From positions 1 through 64,000 of the forward strand of contig ONHB01000018.1 in NCBI GenBank assembly GCA_900317505.1: DNA of 64,000 nucleotides, in the 5' to 3' direction. This stretch comes from an uncultured Lachnospiraceae bacterium. Its GTDB lineage: Bacteria > Bacillota > Clostridia > Lachnospirales > Lachnospiraceae. The notes under the pieces are model-generated. The model saw only the letters and a list, made by a program, of their open reading frames with translations, was not told the origin of the DNA and did not search any database. The position numbers were made by a program, and so were the translations under genes. The stretch's first letter is position 1. Each line of letters opens with the position of its first letter. Of the stretch, positions 60,739 through 64,000 are shown one piece after another.

Positions 60739-61896
60739 ATGAGAAAAATGGAGTTGATCGTTCCATGCCACTTCGGTTTGGAATCAGTATTAAAAAAAGA
60801 AATTATCGATCTGGGATATGATATTACCAAGGTAGAAGATGGCCGTGTGACCTTCCTCGGGGATGAGGATGCAGTCTGCAGAGCCAATATTTTTCTGCGT
60901 ACCGCAGAGCGCGTGCTCATAAAGGTCGGCAGCTTTCATGCAGAGACCTTTGATGAATTGTTTGAAAATACCAAAGCGCTTCCGTGGTCTGAATTTATCC
61001 CCAAGGATGGTAAGTTTTGGGTAACCAAAGCTTCCAGTGTCAAATCCAAGCTGTTCAGCCCGTCCGATATCCAGTCTATCATGAAAAAAGCAATGGTAAG
61101 GAGCCTGCAGGAGACATATGGTATCAGCTGGTTTGAAGAGGATGGGGAAAGTTTCCCGGTGAGAGTGTTTATTTACAAGGATGAGGTTACGGTATCTCTG
61201 GATACGACAGGGGATTCCTTACATAAAAGAGGTTACCGCAAGCTGACAGCCAAGGCTCCGATCGCGGAGAATCTGGCGGCTGCGCTGATCATGCTTACCC
61301 CATGGAAAAAAGATCGGATCTTAGTGGATCCGTTTTGCGGCAGCGGTACATTTCCGATCGAAGCGGCAATGATGGCAGCCAATATTGCGCCGGGGATGAA
61401 CCGGAGCTTCCGTGCTTTTGACTGGAAGCATCTGATCCCGGCTAAGATGTGGTATGACTGCGTTGATGAGGCGCGGGAAGAGATTGATATGCACATTGCC
61501 ACAGATATTCAGAGCTATGACATTGATCCGGAAATGACAAAGATCGCAAGAGCCAATGCAAGGCTTGCGGGTGTTGAGGAGCTGATCCATTTTCAGACCA
61601 GACCTCTGGATGCTCTGAGCCATTCCGGCAAATACGGCTTTATCATTACCAACCCGCCGTATGGAGAGCGGCTTGAAGAGAAAAAGGCTCTTCCGGCTCT
61701 GTACAAGACTTTGGGAGAGAAGTACCGTGAGCTTGAGACCTGGTCCATGTATCTGATCACTTCTTATGAAGATGCACAAAAGGACATCGGTCAGAAGGCA
61801 GACAAAAACAGAAAGCTTTACAACGGAATGCTCAAGACCTATTTTTACCAGTATATGGGGCCGAAACCGCCCCGGAGAGACAATCATGAGAGATAG
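60739..61896 (+). CDS. THUMP-domain class I SAM-dependent RNA methyltransferase (YpsC/RlmL-like)
   Basis: A 385-residue rRNA methyltransferase. An N-terminal ferredoxin-like plus THUMP domain (about 1-160) binds RNA; the Rossmann methyltransferase domain follows with the SAM loop VDPFCGSGTFPIEAA and the catalytic TNPPYGERL, as in N2-guanine methylases of the RlmL type. The start is ATG 60739 or 60748 (MELIVPCHFGL); the promoter is so close that the message may be nearly leaderless. First gene of a four-gene operon with overlapping or tight junctions. Confidence 0.9.
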   Translation: MRKMELIVPCHFGLESVLKKEIIDLGYDITKVEDGRVTFLGDEDAVCRANIFLRTAERVLIKVGSFHAETFDELFENTKALPWSEFIPKDGKFWVTKASSVKSKLFSPSDIQSIMKKAMVRSLQETYGISWFEEDGESFPVRVFIYKDEVTVSLDTTGDSLHKRGYRKLTAKAPIAENLAAALIMLTPWKKDRILVDPFCGSGTFPIEAAMMAANIAPGMNRSFRAFDWKHLIPAKMWYDCVDEAREEIDMHIATDIQSYDIDPEMTKIARANARLAGVEELIHFQTRPLDALSHSGKYGFIITNPPYGERLEEKKALPALYKTLGEKYRELETWSMYLITSYEDAQKDIGQKADKNRKLYNGMLKTYFYQYMGPKPPRRDNHER

Positions 61897-62425
61897 AAGT
61901 TACCGGGTATTACTTAGTATTTCATTTGCGTTTCTGGTATTTATGGCAGCTACATCGATCTGTGTGAGACAGTCCTCAGCTGATGCAAAAAAAGGTAGAG
62001 AGACGCAGGATGAAAAAGAGCCGCAGCAGGTGCAGAATACTTCTTTTCAGTGGTATTATGAGCAGGGAAAGCTGGTGGCAGGAGATATCGAGGAAGCCAA
62101 TGCTAACCATGCCGACTGCTTTATACAGGTTGATTATAAAATCAACGAAGAAGATATTGTCGCATGGGCTGACATATACTATAATAATGATTATGTTTTG
62201 CCAGACTATGACAGTCTGAGCTTTGCAAAGGATATGGAAAGGGATTTCCATATCTATTTTCAGACAGACAGGGTCAAGGTCTTAAAGAGTGATGATGCAC
62301 CGCTTTCAGATGCCATGGAGCCTGCCATCCGGATTGAATGCAATATTCCGGATGACAAAGAAATGGAGAGCTTCCTTGAGCAATATCTGCGACAAATTTT
62401 TGCAAAAGAGAATGAGGAATTATGA
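61886..62425 (+). CDS. hypothetical secreted or membrane-anchored protein
   Basis: A 179-residue protein with an N-terminal signal or anchor segment (about 7-27) and an acidic outer part without cysteines after residue 21. I do not recognise a domain. ATG 61886 overlaps the end of the methyltransferase gene and has GGAGAG eight bases upstream. Its stop overlaps the rdgB start (ATGA), so it is translationally coupled in the operon. Confidence 0.7.
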   Translation: MRDRSYRVLLSISFAFLVFMAATSICVRQSSADAKKGRETQDEKEPQQVQNTSFQWYYEQGKLVAGDIEEANANHADCFIQVDYKINEEDIVAWADIYYNNDYVLPDYDSLSFAKDMERDFHIYFQTDRVKVLKSDDAPLSDAMEPAIRIECNIPDDKEMESFLEQYLRQIFAKENEEL

Positions 62426-63015
62426 TAGAGATTTTATTTGCTACATCCAATGCCGGAAAGGCAAAAGAGGTTCAGGCCATGTTTTCAGACCTTGATGTGG
62501 ATGTCAAGACGCTCCGTGAAGAGGGAATTGATGTCGAAATCGAAGAAAACGGCCAGACCTTTGCAGAAAATGCACTGATCAAGGCAAAGGCGATCGCCGG
62601 AATGACAGACAAGATCGTCCTTGCAGATGATTCCGGACTGGTGGTTGATTATCTAAACGGTGAGCCCGGAATTTATTCAGCCAGATATCTGGGGGAGGAT
62701 ACTTCCTATGATATCAAAAACGCCAAGATTCTGGAGCGTATGGAAGGTGTGCCGGACGATCAGCGTACCGCACGTTTTGTATGCGCAATGGCAGCCATTA
62801 TGCCGGATGGTGAGGTTATATGCACAGAGGGCATCATGGAAGGCCTGATAGGCTATGAGATGAAGGGAACCAATGGCTTTGGTTATGACCCGATTTTTTA
62901 TCTGCCCGAATATGGCATGACAAGTTCTGAGATTACTCCCGAGAAAAAGAATGAGATCAGCCATCGGGGTAAGGCTTTACGCAAGATGCAGGACGAACTC
63001 AAAAAAAGAATATAA
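62422..63015 (+). CDS. rdgB: XTP/dITP diphosphatase (RdgB/HAM1 family)
   Basis: A 197-residue nucleotide-pool sanitising enzyme that hydrolyses dITP, XTP and ITP to monophosphates. Conserved motifs are FATSNAGKAKEVQAMF, ENGQTFAENALIKAKA, ADDSGLVVDYLNGEPGIYSA with metal-binding acids, GTNGFGYDPIF and ISHRGKAL at the end. ATG 62422 overlaps the preceding stop by four bases. The phosphoesterase gene follows, an arrangement seen in many Firmicutes. Confidence 0.95.
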   Translation: MIEILFATSNAGKAKEVQAMFSDLDVDVKTLREEGIDVEIEENGQTFAENALIKAKAIAGMTDKIVLADDSGLVVDYLNGEPGIYSARYLGEDTSYDIKNAKILERMEGVPDDQRTARFVCAMAAIMPDGEVICTEGIMEGLIGYEMKGTNGFGYDPIFYLPEYGMTSSEITPEKKNEISHRGKALRKMQDELKKRI

Positions 63016-63030
63016 GGATGACACAGCCGG

Positions 63031-63510
63031 ATGAAGATTTTAATCGTGAGCGATACCCACAGACAAAACGAGAATTACTTTACCGTTATAAAAAGGGTTG
63101 GCAAAGTTGATATGGTTATCCACTGCGGGGATGCAGAAGGAAGCGAATATGCGCTGCAGAAAGCGGCGGGATGTCCGCTCTATATTGTGTCGGGCAACAA
63201 TGATTTTTTTTCCAACCTTTCCAAGGAGCTGGAGCTTGAAATAGAGGGCAAAAAGGTCCTTGTGACGCATGGACATTATTATTATGTGAGCAATGGTATT
63301 GAGCGCCTGAAGGAGGAGGGACTTTCCAGACATTATGATATTGTGATGTTTGGACATACGCACAGGCCGCTTATCAAATATCAGGACGGTCTGACGATGA
63401 TCAATCCGGGAAGTCTCAGTTATCCGCGTCAGGAGGGGAAGAGACCTTCCTATATTCTCTTAGAGATTGATGATAAGGGTGAATTTGTATATCATCTGGA
63501 ATATTTGTAG
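63031..63510 (+). CDS. YfcE/MJ0936-family metallophosphoesterase
   Basis: A 159-residue calcineurin-like phosphodiesterase with all family metal motifs: SDTH at 7-10, HCGDAEG, SGNND, THGHYYYV and FGHTHRP. Members cleave phosphodiesters with manganese; the physiological substrate is unclear. It is the last gene of the operon, 15 bases after rdgB, with AAGGATGACA upstream. The next transcription unit is the tRNA cluster. Confidence 0.92.
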   Translation: MKILIVSDTHRQNENYFTVIKRVGKVDMVIHCGDAEGSEYALQKAAGCPLYIVSGNNDFFSNLSKELELEIEGKKVLVTHGHYYYVSNGIERLKEEGLSRHYDIVMFGHTHRPLIKYQDGLTMINPGSLSYPRQEGKRPSYILLEIDDKGEFVYHLEYL

Positions 63511-63559
63511 GGATAAGGAAAGAAATTTGAGTTTTTCGCAATTTTATCCGGGAAAATAG

Positions 63560-63588
63560 TTGACATTTATTTTTTTCTATAATATAAT
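63560..63588 (+). promoter_or_regulatory. promoter of the second tRNA cluster
   Basis: TTGACA (63560-63565) and TATAAT (63583-63588) are both perfect and exactly 17 bases apart, the expected strength for stable-RNA genes. Confidence 0.9.
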
Positions 63589-63631
63589 CATTTTTGCGCG
63601 TGGCGAGAATAAGATGCACGCCCAAGCCTAA

Positions 63632-63706
63632 CGGGGTGTGGCTCAGCTTGGCTAGAGCGCCTGGTTTGGGACCAGGAGGTCGCAGGTTCGAATCCTGTCA
63701 CCCCGA
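63632..63706 (+). tRNA. tRNA-Pro (TGG)
   Basis: Acceptor CGGGGTG pairs CACCCCG with discriminator A. The anticodon loop TTTGGGA gives TGG. Confidence 0.95.
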
Positions 63707-63742
63707 TCCTTAATTAAATATTCGAGCGTATTTTTACATTAC

Positions 63743-63813
63743 GCGGGTGTAGTTCAATGGTAGAACACCAGCCTTCCAAGCTGGATACGTGGGTTCGATT
63801 CCCATCACCCGCT
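63743..63813 (+). tRNA. tRNA-Gly (TCC)
   Basis: Acceptor GCGGGTG pairs CACCCGC with discriminator T. The anticodon loop CTTCCAA gives TCC. Confidence 0.95.
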
Positions 63814-63817
63814 TCGT

Positions 63818-63891
<74 letters not shown>

Positions 63892-63919
63892 TTAGGAGTG
63901 CAATCTCCAAGTGATAAAT

Positions 63920-63994
63920 GGTGGGTATAGCGCAGTTGGTTAGCGCGCCAGATTGTGGCTCTGGAGGCCCAGGGTTCGAATCCCTGTATCCACC
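63920..63994 (+). tRNA. tRNA-His (GTG)
   Basis: Acceptor GTGGGTA pairs TATCCAC. The extra G at -1 (63920) can pair with discriminator C (63994), the identity mark of tRNA-His. The anticodon loop TTGTGGC gives GTG. A T-run follows to the end of the window; more genes may continue beyond it. Confidence 0.95.
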
Positions 63995-64000
63995 TTTTTT

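Noticed and set aside
61766..61885. Upstream extension of the secreted-protein frame from 61766
   Set aside because: It would read 40 codons inside the methyltransferase gene in another phase. ATG 61886 has a ribosome site and is followed by a proper signal segment.

Overview
The window reads as chromosomal DNA of a low-GC, Gram-positive, fibre-degrading anaerobe, most likely a Lachnospiraceae-type Clostridia. The grounds are AT-rich spacers, strong AGGAGG-type ribosome sites, lipoprotein boxes on the solute-binding proteins, a Firmicutes-type LexA box and CIRCE element, YesL/DUF624 proteins, YlmH and YugP relatives, and a set of cellulose/beta-glucan enzymes. The genus cannot be fixed by eye. 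No prophage, insertion sequence or CRISPR array was seen.

Layout. 1-1036: 3' end of a 23S rRNA gene and a tRNA cluster (Asn, Glu, Thr, Met/Ile2, Asp, Val, Leu) with a rearranged tRNA-Thr relic, closed by a terminator. 1219-5884: membrane and envelope genes (zinc-ribbon/C-type-lectin protein, DUF4230, zinc peptidase, HlyIII, TspO). 6156-9881: cytoplasmic GH9 and GH5 glucanases around an AraC regulator. 10193-18349: MATE pump, patatin-like lipase, then an AraC-controlled sugar-catabolic operon (xylose-isomerase-like protein, PfkB kinase, class II aldolase) facing a sodium symporter. 18548-20883: CIRCE-controlled hsp20, a truncated fructokinase and an AGE-type sugar isomerase. 20937-27782: tRNA-Arg, surE, ylmH, a phospholipase D-type protein, an SOS-controlled radical-SAM DNA-repair pair, deoC. 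28196-36783: sugar ABC importer, YesL, AraC regulator and GH3 glycosidase. 37014-50456: second MATE, an AbiE toxin-antitoxin pair, an operon of DUF6320 protein, acyltransferase and esterase, an aminotransferase, an extracellular GH5-CBM lipoprotein, an SGNH esterase, a MerR regulator and cardiolipin synthase. 50574-59488: cellobiose phosphorylase diverging from a second ABC importer module. 59734-63994: HAAS/DUF1700 protein, a 52-residue protein, an RNA methyltransferase/rdgB/phosphoesterase operon, and a second tRNA cluster (Pro, Gly, Arg, His) with its own promoter.

How it fits together. The secreted GH5 lipoprotein with a CBM2-like domain would open beta-glucan outside the cell. The two CUT1-type importers, neither with a local ATPase, would bring in oligosaccharides. 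GH9, GH5, GH3 and GH94 all lack signal peptides and would finish the degradation in the cytoplasm, GH94 by phosphorolysis of cellobiose. Direct repeats spaced 21 bp occur at matching distances from the -10 boxes of the first importer and of the GH3 gene, which predicts that both answer to the AraC protein encoded between them.

The items most worth a second look are the roughly 300-bp GC-rich nested inverted repeat between GH94 and the second importer, the isomerase/kinase/aldolase operon with a changed metal ligand, the dual LexA boxes before the radical-SAM pair, the shared AraC half-sites, and the scrambled tRNA-Thr relic.
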